A stretch of 26,531 bases of DNA. Source: an uncultured Collinsella sp. (GTDB taxonomy: Bacteria; Actinomycetota; Coriobacteriia; Coriobacteriales; Coriobacteriaceae). The position numbers and the translations under genes were made by a program. Positions 1 through 6,489 of the stretch are shown here, in pieces; position 1 is the stretch's first letter, and each line of letters opens with the position of its first letter. The stretch spans positions 1 to 26,531 of the forward strand of contig CABQMC010000004.1 in NCBI GenBank assembly GCA_902465115.1, written 5' to 3'. The notes beneath the pieces were generated by a model. The model was not told where the DNA came from, did not search any database, and saw nothing but the letters and a program-made list of their open reading frames with translations.

Positions 1-542
1 CCCGCCGCAGTGCCCTGCGTGCTCCGGCCACGCGCCTGCGCGTGCCCACCGTCGACGACCTCGCCAGCGACGTGATCGAATTCGTGGACCGCACGTACGG
101 AGCCCAATGCGAAGCACTCGCCACCGAGTGCGGTGACTTTTTGGTGCGCCGCAGCGACGGCGTTTTTGCCTACCAGCTAGCCGTGGTGGTCGACGACGCT
201 GCCATGGACGTCACCGAGGTCGTGCGCGGATGCGATCTGCTGGGCTCCACGCCCCGCCAAATCTACCTGCAGCATCTGCTGGGACTTCCCACACCGCACT
301 ACGCGCACATTCCGCTGCTCATGTCGCCGGACGGCCGCCGCCTTTCCAAGCGCGACCGCGACCTGGACCTGGGCGAGCTCCGCGCCCGCTTTGGCGCGCC
401 CGAGGCACTGCTGGGCTGGCTCACCGGGCAAACAGGCATCGCGCCGGACGCCACACCGCGCTCTGCCGAGCAGCTGGTTGAGCACTTTAGCTGGGATGTT
501 ATCCGTACGCATCGGGAAAACATCACTGTAACGGTCGAGTAG
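1..542 (+). CDS. gluQ: Glutamyl-Q tRNA(Asp) synthetase, 3' part (5' end outside window)
   Basis: The reading frame is open to the left edge, so the N-terminal part, including the HIGH-type ATP motif, lies outside the window. The visible part contains the class I GluRS-type catalytic-core signatures: FLVRRSDGVFAYQLAVVVDD, the VTEVVRGCDLL segment, RQIYLQHLLG, and a KMSKS-like loop RRLSKRDRDLDL. It ends about 70 residues after that loop. This is the short form without the anticodon-binding domain of true GluRS, which fits GluQ-RS (YadB family). GluQ-RS attaches glutamate to queuosine at position 34 of tRNA(Asp). A GTG at 42 is internal and should not be taken as the start. A truncated GltX is the alternative, but the length after KLSK argues against it. 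The next gene is convergent, with 15 bases between the two stops. Confidence 0.85.
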   Translation, partial: RRSALRAPATRLRVPTVDDLASDVIEFVDRTYGAQCEALATECGDFLVRRSDGVFAYQLAVVVDDAAMDVTEVVRGCDLLGSTPRQIYLQHLLGLPTPHYAHIPLLMSPDGRRLSKRDRDLDLGELRARFGAPEALLGWLTGQTGIAPDATPRSAEQLVEHFSWDVIRTHRENITVTVE

Positions 543-557
543 CCAGCCACCCCGCCC

Positions 558-1283
558 CTACGCGACATCCCAGGGCTGGAGTTCGTCGCCCAGGCGAACG
601 ATGCAGTCGTAGAGCACGGTATGGCGCTCGGCAGGGTTGGCATCCCGATGAAAATGCCCGTAGTACCAGCGCTTGTAATCCAAGCGGTCTTCCAGCTCAT
701 CGAAAAATGCCGTAAGCCGATCAACGGCGGGGTAATTCCAGCCGGGTGCCGGATAAAGCGTGGGCGAAAGCATGCGCGTGGAGCAGGTGTGGGTGATCAC
801 GTAGTCGACCTTCCAGCCCACGCTGTCGAGCTTTGCCCGCGCCTCCTCAAAGTTGCGCTCGTCCGGAAGCTCTTGCGGCCACCAGCTGGAATACGGAATG
901 CGATATTCCTTGTCCACGCTCGTGGCGCCGCCCATGGTAAAGATCATTGAGTCATCGAGCTCGAAAGTCTCGCCACGCGTCAGGCGCCGTATGGGAGAGG
1001 TATCCGACAGGCGCTGCGTCAGCCCGCCGTGCCACAACTCCATGGGGCGCTCCGACCAGTGATCGAAACGCTCGTGGTTGCCGTCGACAAACAGCACGGT
1101 ATAGGGGCGCGACTCCAGCCAGGCGATGTCGGCACATTCCTCGGCAGAGAAATCCCACGGAAAGCCAAAGTCGCCCGCGATGATGAGATAGTCGTCACTT
1201 GTCAGACCATCCCCAAGATCCCAGTCGCGCAGCTTTTGCATGTCGAGGCCGCCGTGAATATCGCCCGTCACATAGACCGTCAT
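558..1283 (-). CDS. Calcineurin-like metallophosphoesterase
   Basis: A 241-residue protein with the full metallophosphoesterase metal-binding set in order: GDIHG near residue 7, AGDFG, DGNHERFD, a THTC segment and GHFHRD near the C terminus. These ligands build a two-metal centre that hydrolyses phosphomonoesters or phosphodiesters; the substrate cannot be told from sequence. No signal peptide or membrane segment is visible, so it should be cytosolic. The ATG at 1283 is preceded by AGGGAAG at a suitable distance; an in-frame upstream ATG at 1319 lacks a comparable ribosome-binding site. It stands alone, convergent with gluQ and separated from the small membrane protein upstream. It is not closely similar to the second metallophosphoesterase in this window (12212-12760). 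Confidence 0.85.
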   Translation of the reverse strand: MTVYVTGDIHGGLDMQKLRDWDLGDGLTSDDYLIIAGDFGFPWDFSAEECADIAWLESRPYTVLFVDGNHERFDHWSERPMELWHGGLTQRLSDTSPIRRLTRGETFELDDSMIFTMGGATSVDKEYRIPYSSWWPQELPDERNFEEARAKLDSVGWKVDYVITHTCSTRMLSPTLYPAPGWNYPAVDRLTAFFDELEDRLDYKRWYYGHFHRDANPAERHTVLYDCIVRLGDELQPWDVA

Positions 1284-1368
1284 CGGATCACCACTTCCCT
1301 GTAAGTCGCTAGCCCACATTCTGCACGATCACTAAGTCAACCGTTCCAGCCCTTCCATCCTTTGGGAC

Positions 1369-1608
1369 CTACCCCTCGCTCTTCCATCCAAACGGGTCAA
1401 ACACCCAAAAGATCAGATCGAGCACGCCGCCGGTCATCATGGTGCCGGCAAGAGCCATGCAAACGCGCAGAGAACTGGCACTTCGGAGCACATCAAACGG
1501 CCCCAGAACAGCCAGCAGCGCGACCGCTGCGCCGGCAAGGCACAGCGCGAGGCACGGCCCCGCGTCCTTGACGCACTTCTTTGCGAGATGCTTGGTGTTG
1601 TCGCTCAT
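1369..1608 (-). CDS. Small two-helix membrane protein, unknown function
   Basis: A 79-residue protein that begins MSDNTKHLAKK and has two hydrophobic segments, about residues 17-38 and 48-68, ending in a short charged tail (GWKSEG). The ATG at 1608 is preceded by AAGGAG with a 10-base gap, which decides the start; the same frame runs further upstream to 1758 but without a ribosome-binding site and with cysteine-rich, non-protein-like sequence. The N terminus is basic, so both ends may face the cytoplasm. I do not recognise a family. Nothing in the neighbourhood suggests a role: the metallophosphoesterase downstream is on the same strand, with 85 bases between the genes. Confidence 0.6.
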   Translation of the reverse strand: MSDNTKHLAKKCVKDAGPCLALCLAGAAVALLAVLGPFDVLRSASSLRVCMALAGTMMTGGVLDLIFWVFDPFGWKSEG

Positions 1609-1961
1609 TGGTATCGAACTCCTTAGAGGGTCGCTGTTCGGGTATATGCCACCGCGGCAGAGCAGGGCGGCAGGGTAAGTGTCACATGTCGTGCGGACAT
1701 CAATGGAGAAACCGCCTGCTCGACCAACCTTTGACGCCGTTTTGCACCGACACCACATCCCCCGCTATCGAGGTCTAATACTTTTCCCACCGCTACCCAA
1801 AAACTCATCCAACATTAATCTTGGCTCAAGAATCGCTTAATCTATAACCTGCACTATAGAGTTCGACCAAGGGCGGGGCGGCGCCACGCAGGCCGCCGAA
1901 CGCAACGCTCGCGCCCGGGCAGATCGCCCGGCGTCGTGCCCATCGAACGAAAGGACAGGTC
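1609..1961. other. Divergent intergenic region
   Basis: A 353-base gap without a credible gene separates the minus-strand small membrane protein from the plus-strand two-component operon. The first 150 bases show no feature I can support. The last 150 become AT-rich and hold the plus-strand promoter listed separately, with two direct TTAATCT copies. A long minus-strand open frame that enters from 3341 is a shadow of the two-component genes. Confidence 0.6.
1821..1848 (+). promoter_or_regulatory. Probable promoter of the two-component operon, with direct repeats
   Basis: TTGGCT (1821-1826) and TATAAC (1843-1848) are separated by 16 bases in an AT-rich stretch, a fair sigma-70-type promoter, leaving a leader of about 105 bases. 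Two identical TTAATCT copies at 1815-1821 and 1837-1843 lie exactly 22 bases apart and flank the -35 element, the second running into the -10. Direct repeats spaced by about two helical turns are typical of OmpR/PhoB-family sites, and an OmpR-type regulator is encoded downstream. Confidence 0.45.
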
Positions 1962-2504
1962 ATGGACGACCTCGAAAAAGTTGAAACCATCCGCACCAAG
2001 TGCAACGTGAGCTACACCGATGCCAAGGCCGCGCTCGACGCCGCCGACGGCAACGTCCTGGATGCCATCATTTGGCTCGAGTCGCAGGGCAAGACCCAGA
2101 CCACGTCGGCGCACGCCGCCACCGAGTCCGCGCCAGTCAATGAGCCCTCGGCCGAGATGGTCGCCGCGCAGGCCGCCTACGAAAAGTCGAGCGAAAAGAC
2201 CGACTTCTCCAAGAAGATGGACAGCGTGTGGGAGTACCTCAAAAAGCTCTTCCGCCTGAGTCTGGACACCAAGTTTATCGCCACGCGCCGCGATGCGATC
2301 ATCCTCAACATCCCCATCCTGATCCCCATCATCGCCCTGTTTGCCTGGGGCGCCACGATTTGGCTGATGCTGATTGGCCTGTTCTTTGGCATGCGCTACC
2401 GCATCGATAGCGACGGCGACGTGCCCGGCAGCATCAACAACCTTATGAATCACGCTGCCGATGCCGCGGACGACATCAAGCAAAATCTCAACGACGACAA
2501 GTAA
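1962..2504 (+). CDS. UBA/TS-N-domain membrane protein (DUF4342-like)
   Basis: A 180-residue protein. Residues 1-42 resemble the UBA/TS-N fold of elongation factor Ts and nascent-polypeptide proteins (ETIRTKCNVSYTDAKAALDA, then an NVLDAIIWLE helix). A low-complexity linker follows to about residue 80, an amphipathic stretch (WEYLKKLFRLSLDTKFIATR), then a hydrophobic region at about 112-143 that can span the membrane once or twice, and a polar tail. This layout matches proteins annotated DUF4342. The ATG at 1962 follows AAAGGA. It is the first gene of an apparent operon, 18 bases before the response regulator, so it may be an accessory to or target of that system. The molecular function is unknown. 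Confidence 0.75.
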   Translation: MDDLEKVETIRTKCNVSYTDAKAALDAADGNVLDAIIWLESQGKTQTTSAHAATESAPVNEPSAEMVAAQAAYEKSSEKTDFSKKMDSVWEYLKKLFRLSLDTKFIATRRDAIILNIPILIPIIALFAWGATIWLMLIGLFFGMRYRIDSDGDVPGSINNLMNHAADAADDIKQNLNDDK

Positions 2505-2522
2505 TCTCAGACGGGGGCACGC

Positions 2523-3299
2523 ATGGCACGGATCCTGATCGTAGAGGACGAGGAGAAAATCGCCCGCTTTGTGACGCTCGAGCTGGAGCACGAGGGCTAC
2601 CAGGTGGAGCACGCCGCCGACGGCCGCACCGCCGTGGACCTGGCGCTGGAGCGCGACTACGATCTGATTCTGCTCGATGTGCTGTTGCCGCAGCTCAACG
2701 GCATGGAGGTGCTGCGGCGCGTACGCAAACACAAGGATGTGCCGGTGATCATGGTCACCGCGCGCGATGCCGTGATGGACAAGGTGGCCGGGCTCGACGC
2801 CGGTGCCGACGATTACCTGACCAAGCCGTTTGCGATTGAGGAGCTGTTCGCACGGATCCGCGTGGCGCTGAAGCGCTCGGAGGCCGTGCGGGCGGCTTCC
2901 GGCGCCGGCGCCGAGACGGGCATGGCGGCCGGCGCGGGCGGAGACGCCGCTGCGATACCCCCGGCCGGCGACTCGGCCCAGGCTTCCGCCTCGCCCTCCC
3001 CCGCCGCGCTCACCGTGGGTTCGGTTGCGCTCGATCCCGACCGGCGTGAGGTCACGGTCGGCGGCTCGCCCATCGTGCTCACGGCCCGCGAGTTCGACGT
3101 CCTCGCCCTGCTTATGGCGCACGCCGGCACCGTGCTCACGCGCGAGCGCATCGCGCACGAGGCGCTGGGCTACGAATACGTGGGCGACACCAACAACGTC
3201 GACGTGCACATCGCGCACCTGCGCGCCAAGATCGAGGACGCCGGTGGTACCCGCATCATCCAGACCGTGCGCGGGGTGGGCTATGTCTGCCGCGCGTAA
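2523..3299 (+). CDS. OmpR/PhoB-family response regulator
   Basis: A 258-residue regulator. The receiver domain covers residues 1-117, with the acidic pair E8/D9, phospho-acceptor D52 (LILLDVLLP), T79 and K101 (DDYLTKPF). The C-terminal winged-helix DNA-binding domain covers about 160-258 (LTAREFDVLALL, TVLTRERIAHEALGYEY, RTVRGVGYVCRA-type ending). Phosphorylation by the kinase encoded next should switch DNA binding. The linker between the domains, about 118-160, is unusually long and rich in Ala, Gly, Ser and Pro. The start at 2523 follows GGGGGCA, a modest ribosome-binding site. The next gene overlaps this one by 17 bases, implying translational coupling. The signal and regulon are unknown; the operon's own promoter carries a plausible binding site. 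Confidence 0.93.
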   Translation: MARILIVEDEEKIARFVTLELEHEGYQVEHAADGRTAVDLALERDYDLILLDVLLPQLNGMEVLRRVRKHKDVPVIMVTARDAVMDKVAGLDAGADDYLTKPFAIEELFARIRVALKRSEAVRAASGAGAETGMAAGAGGDAAAIPPAGDSAQASASPSPAALTVGSVALDPDRREVTVGGSPIVLTAREFDVLALLMAHAGTVLTRERIAHEALGYEYVGDTNNVDVHIAHLRAKIEDAGGTRIIQTVRGVGYVCRA

Positions 3300-4578
3300 C
3301 GCCGAGGCCAAGCGTGTCACCTCCATCGCGCGCGCCATCAACTGGAGCTACATGTGGCGCCGCTTGATGAGCTACGTCTGGCTCGATCTGTTGCTGATGG
3401 TGATTGCGGCGGCGATCCTCGTCTATGGATACAACCAGACGCTGCCCGACGGCGCGTTTACCGCAGGATGGATCCCCGGCACCACCGTTCACGGCATGTC
3501 GCTGACGCCCGCGCGCGGCTGGGACCCGACAACGCTCACCTATACCGTCGAGCTTGCGCGTACCAGCAAGACCTTCCCCCTCGCGCAGGACCTCATCGCA
3601 CTTTGGCCCCTCTATATCGTTGTTGTAGGTTGGCAGGTCATCAGCATGCTCGATATGCTCGGCGGCGCTCGCCGTGTGCGCCGCACCATGGCGCCGCTCA
3701 ACGACCTGGCCCTGCGCGTGGACGAGCTCGGCCGCATGCAGCTCTCCGGCGGCAAGATGGAAACGCTGGAGCAAGCCATCGAGCGCGCGAGCGTCGACTC
3801 GCCGAGCGTCACCACCGGCGACGCCGACCTGGCAAGCATCGAGGTCGCACTCAACCGCCTGCTGCGCCAGATGCAAGAGGCCAAGCTGCAGCAGATGCGC
3901 TTTGTCAACGATGCAAGCCACGAGCTGCGCACGCCCATCGCGGTGATTCAGGGCTACGTGAACATGCTCGACCGCTGGGGCAAAGACGACCCGGACGTGC
4001 TGGCGGAATCCATCGCGTCCCTCAAGGCCGAAAGCGAGCACATGCAGGAGCTCGTGGAGCAGCTGCTGTTTTTGGCGCGCGGCGATGCCGGGCGCACGGT
4101 CCTGCGGCGTGCGCATACCAACCTGGCCGCACTGGTCGACGAGGTATGCGAAGAATCGCAGATGATCGATACCGAGCACACGTATCGGCTGGCTTTTGAC
4201 GCTGCGCTTGTCAGCGACCCGCGCTGCGATGCGCCCGTTGACGTGGCGCTCGTGAAGCAGGCTCTGCGCGTGATCGTGCAAAACGCCGCCAAGTACTCGG
4301 ATGCGGGAACGACCGTCACATTTGGCATAACGCCCAATGCGGGCATGGGCACGATCGACATAAGTGTTGAGGACGAAGGCATCGGCATGAACCAGGAATC
4401 CGCAGCTCACGCGTTCGAGCGGTTCTACCGTGCCGACAACGCGCGCGATGCCGGAGCGCAGGGCTCGGGCCTGGGGCTCGCCATCGCCAAGTGGATCGTC
4501 GATAGCCACGGCGGCGTCATCGGCGTGACCTCGGTCGAGGGCGTCGGCAGCCGCTTTACGATTCGCCTGCCGCGGTAG
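3283..4578 (+). CDS. Sensor histidine kinase of the two-component pair
   Basis: A 431-residue membrane kinase. Transmembrane helix 1 lies at about 30-50, an extracytoplasmic loop of some 50 residues follows, and helix 2 lies at about 103-124. A HAMP-like linker comes next, then the HisKA dimerisation helix with the phospho-acceptor H213 (NDASHELRTPIAVIQGY), and the ATPase domain with an N box (VIVQNAAKYS), G1 (DEGIGM) and G2 (GSGLGLAIAKWIV). The frame is open to 3025, but the ATG at 3283, inside the end of the regulator gene, fits the usual overlap of such pairs and is preceded by GGGGTGGG. The small sensor loop gives no hint of the ligand. Transcription ends at the hairpin at 4598-4632. Confidence 0.93.
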   Translation: MSAARNAEAKRVTSIARAINWSYMWRRLMSYVWLDLLLMVIAAAILVYGYNQTLPDGAFTAGWIPGTTVHGMSLTPARGWDPTTLTYTVELARTSKTFPLAQDLIALWPLYIVVVGWQVISMLDMLGGARRVRRTMAPLNDLALRVDELGRMQLSGGKMETLEQAIERASVDSPSVTTGDADLASIEVALNRLLRQMQEAKLQQMRFVNDASHELRTPIAVIQGYVNMLDRWGKDDPDVLAESIASLKAESEHMQELVEQLLFLARGDAGRTVLRRAHTNLAALVDEVCEESQMIDTEHTYRLAFDAALVSDPRCDAPVDVALVKQALRVIVQNAAKYSDAGTTVTFGITPNAGMGTIDISVEDEGIGMNQESAAHAFERFYRADNARDAGAQGSGLGLAIAKWIVDSHGGVIGVTSVEGVGSRFTIRLPR

Positions 4579-4597
4579 GAAGCCCCTCGGCATAAAT

Positions 4598-4632
4598 AAA
4601 GGGATAGGGCCACGCAGCCCTATCCCTTTTTG
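4598..4632 (+). terminator. Strong bidirectional intrinsic terminator
   Basis: AAAGGGATAGGGC (4598-4610) and its exact complement GCCCTATCCCTTT (4617-4629) form a 13-bp stem with a 6-base loop, followed by T on the plus strand. Read on the minus strand, the same stem is followed by a T-rich tail, so it can also end the convergent VOC/PTS IIB transcript. Confidence 0.9.
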
Positions 4633-4653
4633 CTAGCTATGACAGCTTGTGCG

Positions 4654-5028
4654 CTATTCGCGGCACAGGTGCACGGCGAAGCCGGCGAACTCGCGCTTAA
4701 AGTACACGAGCTTGGTACCACCGTCGGGTAGCAGCGCGCGCGACTCCTCGTTGACCTCGAGCCCGCGCTCGGCAAACCACTTCTCAGCCGCATCGATGTC
4801 GTTGACGGCAAAGCCGATGTGGCCCTTGGTGCCACGACCGTTCTGCTTCATGATCTCGACCAGCGAATCGTTAAAGTACGAAACCGGGGTCTCGATGACG
4901 GGCAGGCCCATCATCGTCGAGAACAGCTCCGCGATCTCCAAGGCGTCTGCCGGGTCGGCAGCGTTAATGCCCACATGGGCAACGCGCATGTCAAAGAGCT
5001 CGACCGGATTGGCGTTCTGCTCACTCAT
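4654..5028 (-). CDS. VOC-superfamily (glyoxalase-like) protein
   Basis: A 124-residue protein of one vicinal-oxygen-chelate module pair: MRVAHVGINAADPADALEIA at about 14-33, a GLPV segment, KGHIGFAVNDIDAAEKWFAE, and a final FAVHLCRE. The conserved His in AHVGI, the His in KGHIGF and the terminal region are candidate metal ligands. Such proteins range from glyoxalase I and epimerases to dioxygenases, and I cannot choose among them. The gene lies 11 bases after a PTS IIB gene on the same strand, so both are surely co-transcribed and the substrate is probably a sugar phosphate or derivative. The start at 5028 is the first ATG in frame. Transcription ends at the shared terminator. Confidence 0.8.
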   Translation of the reverse strand: MSEQNANPVELFDMRVAHVGINAADPADALEIAELFSTMMGLPVIETPVSYFNDSLVEIMKQNGRGTKGHIGFAVNDIDAAEKWFAERGLEVNEESRALLPDGGTKLVYFKREFAGFAVHLCRE

Positions 5029-5039
5029 ACAGTCAGCGC

Positions 5040-5327
5040 CTACTGAGCCATGACGTCGAGAACGGCCTTCTCAGCAGCGACGCGGTTCATGCCGGTCATG
5101 AAGGGCACGCCACTCACGTACGGGCAGGTGAGGCCCTCGGGGGCAACGGTGGTGGCGATCAGCAGGTCGGCGCCCTCGTCGCAGTAGTCCTTGGCCTCGG
5201 AGATGGCGCACTGCACAATCTCATACTTGCCGGCGTAACCGTTGGCGTCGAGCAGGGTGGCGACCTTCTGGGCAACGAGCGTGGAAGTAGCAGCGCCAGC
5301 ACCGCAAGCCAAAACGATCTTCTTCAT
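5040..5327 (-). CDS. PTS IIB component, galactitol (GatB)-like, orphan
   Basis: A 95-residue protein with the nucleotide-like phosphate loop of GatB-type IIB domains, KKIVLACGAGAATSTLVAQK; C8 is the predicted phospho-cysteine. In the phosphotransferase system IIB passes phosphate from IIA to the sugar bound by IIC. No IIA or IIC gene lies next to it, only the VOC protein, so it may serve a transporter encoded elsewhere or act as a regulatory phosphate relay. The ATG at 5327 has GGGAGAC upstream. The 163-base region before it is shared with a divergent gene. The length is normal for a free-standing IIB. Confidence in the family is high, in the sugar low. Confidence 0.88.
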   Translation of the reverse strand: MKKIVLACGAGAATSTLVAQKVATLLDANGYAGKYEIVQCAISEAKDYCDEGADLLIATTVAPEGLTCPYVSGVPFMTGMNRVAAEKAVLDVMAQ

Positions 5328-5405
5328 AGGTAATGTCTCCCTTCATGGTTTACTTTAGGTAAGTGTACCGCAGCGAGCGATGGCACTCGGCCTCGATGAG
5401 CTTTT

Positions 5406-5435
5406 ATGCCAGTTTGCTTTCGCGCTGCGTATAAT
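5406..5435 (+). promoter_or_regulatory. Candidate promoter for the 5491 gene
   Basis: A perfect -10 hexamer TATAAT (5430-5435) is preceded at 18 bases by ATGCCA (5406-5411), a partial match to the -35. The spot lies in the divergent gap between PTS IIB and the membrane-anchored repeat protein. An imperfect dyad ACATCTAGTACATGT follows at about 5436-5450 and could be a regulator site. Confidence 0.45.
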
Positions 5436-5490
5436 ACATCTAGTACATGTTGTCATACCGCTCGCTTTATGAGCGACTAAGGACCCTAAT

Positions 5491-6114
5491 ATGCCCGATT
5501 CTCGCACACTCTGGACCGCCGTCGTTATCATCTGCATCGCCGTGTCGGTGTTCTTTAGCGTCAAAAAACGCACCACGTTTAAACGCCTGCAGCAGCTCAT
5601 GGCCGCCAAGCAGTGGGACGAGTTCGATCGTTTGCTCGACGGCAAACTCACCAGCATGCTGTACCCGCGCTACAACCGCGACTACCTGCGCCTGAACTCC
5701 TATCTGCTGCGCGAGGACCATAAGCGCGCCGACGAGATGTTCGACCTGCTGCTGGGACTCAACCTGCCCAAGATGCAGCGTGTCGACCTGGTCATTAAGG
5801 CCTTTAACTACTACGTTGGCCAGGAGGACCGCAAAAAGTCCAAGGAGCTGCTGCACGAGATCAAGGGCTTTGAGGGCGGTCAGGCCGAGGCAGTCGCACA
5901 CGAGTGCCAGCTGATGTACGACACGATGATCCTCAAGCGCCACAACGATATTCCCGAGCTGGAGCGCATGCTCAAGGAGGCCGGTGACGACAAGGTCAAG
6001 AGCTGCCGCCTGGAATACCTGCTGGCCCTGCAGTACCAAAACAAGGGTGACGAAGCCAAGTTCCAGGAGTTCCTGGAGAAGTCGGGCCAACACTCGATGG
6101 CCGTCAACGCGTAA
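5491..6114 (+). CDS. Membrane-anchored helical-repeat (TPR-like) protein
   Basis: A 207-residue protein with an N-terminal hydrophobic helix at residues 7-24 (LWTAVVIICIAVSVFFSV) followed at once by basic residues (KKRTTFKR), which favours an anchored protein with its body in the cytoplasm. The rest is almost wholly helical in composition, with paired-helix units such as KQWDEFDRLLDG, YNRDYLRLNSYLLREDHKRA and CRLEYLLALQYQNKGDEAKF that look like degenerate TPR repeats. No catalytic motif is visible, so a scaffolding or adaptor role is plausible but not shown. The start follows AAGGA with an 8-base gap. It is monocistronic; a tRNA gene begins 31 bases after the stop. Confidence 0.7.
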   Translation: MPDSRTLWTAVVIICIAVSVFFSVKKRTTFKRLQQLMAAKQWDEFDRLLDGKLTSMLYPRYNRDYLRLNSYLLREDHKRADEMFDLLLGLNLPKMQRVDLVIKAFNYYVGQEDRKKSKELLHEIKGFEGGQAEAVAHECQLMYDTMILKRHNDIPELERMLKEAGDDKVKSCRLEYLLALQYQNKGDEAKFQEFLEKSGQHSMAVNA

Positions 6115-6145
6115 CGGACGGCTTGTGCTAGACTTCTAGTCTCAC

Positions 6146-6230
6146 GGGGGCGTGGCGGAATTGGCATACGCAGGAGACTTAAAATCTCTCGCCGCAAGGA
6201 TTGTGGGTTCGAGTCCCACCGCCCCTACCA
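6146..6230 (+). tRNA. tRNA-Leu, anticodon UAA
   Basis: An 85-nt type II tRNA with encoded CCA (6228-6230). The acceptor GGGGGCG (6146-6152) pairs with CGCCCCT (6220-6226), with a G-U first pair. The D arm holds GGCGGAATTGGC, the anticodon loop CTTAAAA (6178-6184) carries TAA at 6180-6182, a long variable arm follows, and the T arm is GTGGG TTCGAGT CCCAC. The long variable arm and A14/GG in the D loop fit leucine. Confidence 0.95.
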
Positions 6231-6242
6231 TGTATTGCCTAC

Positions 6243-6281
6243 GAGCCCGTGTCCCCCAGGGAATGCGGGCTCCTTTCTTTT
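6243..6281 (+). terminator. Intrinsic terminator of the tRNA-Leu transcript
   Basis: GAGCCCG (6243-6249) pairs with CGGGCTC (6266-6272) around a 16-base loop, followed by CTTTCTTTT. It begins 13 bases after the tRNA CCA end. Confidence 0.8.
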
Positions 6282-6363
6282 GGACGCCGTCAACTGCAGA
6301 GCAGCTCATTTGGGACGGGGCTTTTTTGACTACTTTTTCCGCCCACCCAATGAGTTTCCTACC

Positions 6364-6447
6364 ACATTTTCCGATGGAAAAACGTGGTTGTCTCGCACAT
6401 TTTCCGATGGAAAAACGTGGTTGTCTCGCACATTTTCCGATGGAAAC
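6364..6447 (+). repeat. Tandem 33-bp repeat with three phased palindromes (operator-like)
   Basis: A 33-bp unit starting ACATTTTCC occurs at 6364, 6397 and 6430; the first two copies are identical over their full length and the third is partial. Each copy contains TTTTCC-GAT-GGAAAA, a 15-base palindrome; the last ends GGAAAC. A spacing of 33 bases is close to three helical turns, so bound proteins would sit on one face of the DNA. The third copy occupies the -35 position of the TATACT promoter of the downstream ATPase gene. Confidence 0.9.
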
Positions 6448-6466
6448 ACCCAAATGGCCTTATACT
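6438..6466 (+). promoter_or_regulatory. Promoter of the AAA/DUF4143 ATPase gene
   Basis: TATACT (6461-6466) is a good -10, 24 bases before the ATG. At a 17-base spacing the -35 position reads CGATGG, a poor match that lies inside the third palindrome. A weak -35 overlapped by a palindromic site suggests that expression depends on a DNA-binding protein. Confidence 0.5.
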
Positions 6467-6489
6467 AACCGAGAGGGTTGGGAGGCAAT

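Noticed and set aside
1854..3341. Minus-strand open frame of 495 codons
   Set aside because: It lies opposite the UBA-like gene and response regulator, has His/Gly/Arg-rich composition typical of reversed high-GC coding sequence, and has no family motif.
3256..4593. Minus-strand open frame of 445 codons
   Set aside because: Antisense to the histidine kinase, which has all kinase motifs in order.
6146..6230. Integration site with a duplicated tRNA end
   Set aside because: I looked for a second copy of the tRNA-Leu 3' end downstream and found none within the window.
6364..6447. CRISPR array
   Set aside because: The 33-bp units are directly adjacent with no variable spacers, there are fewer than three copies, and no cas gene is present.
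6478..6489. TTG start for the AAA/DUF4143 protein
   Set aside because: It lies before the GGGAGG ribosome-binding site; the ATG at 6490 is correctly spaced after it.
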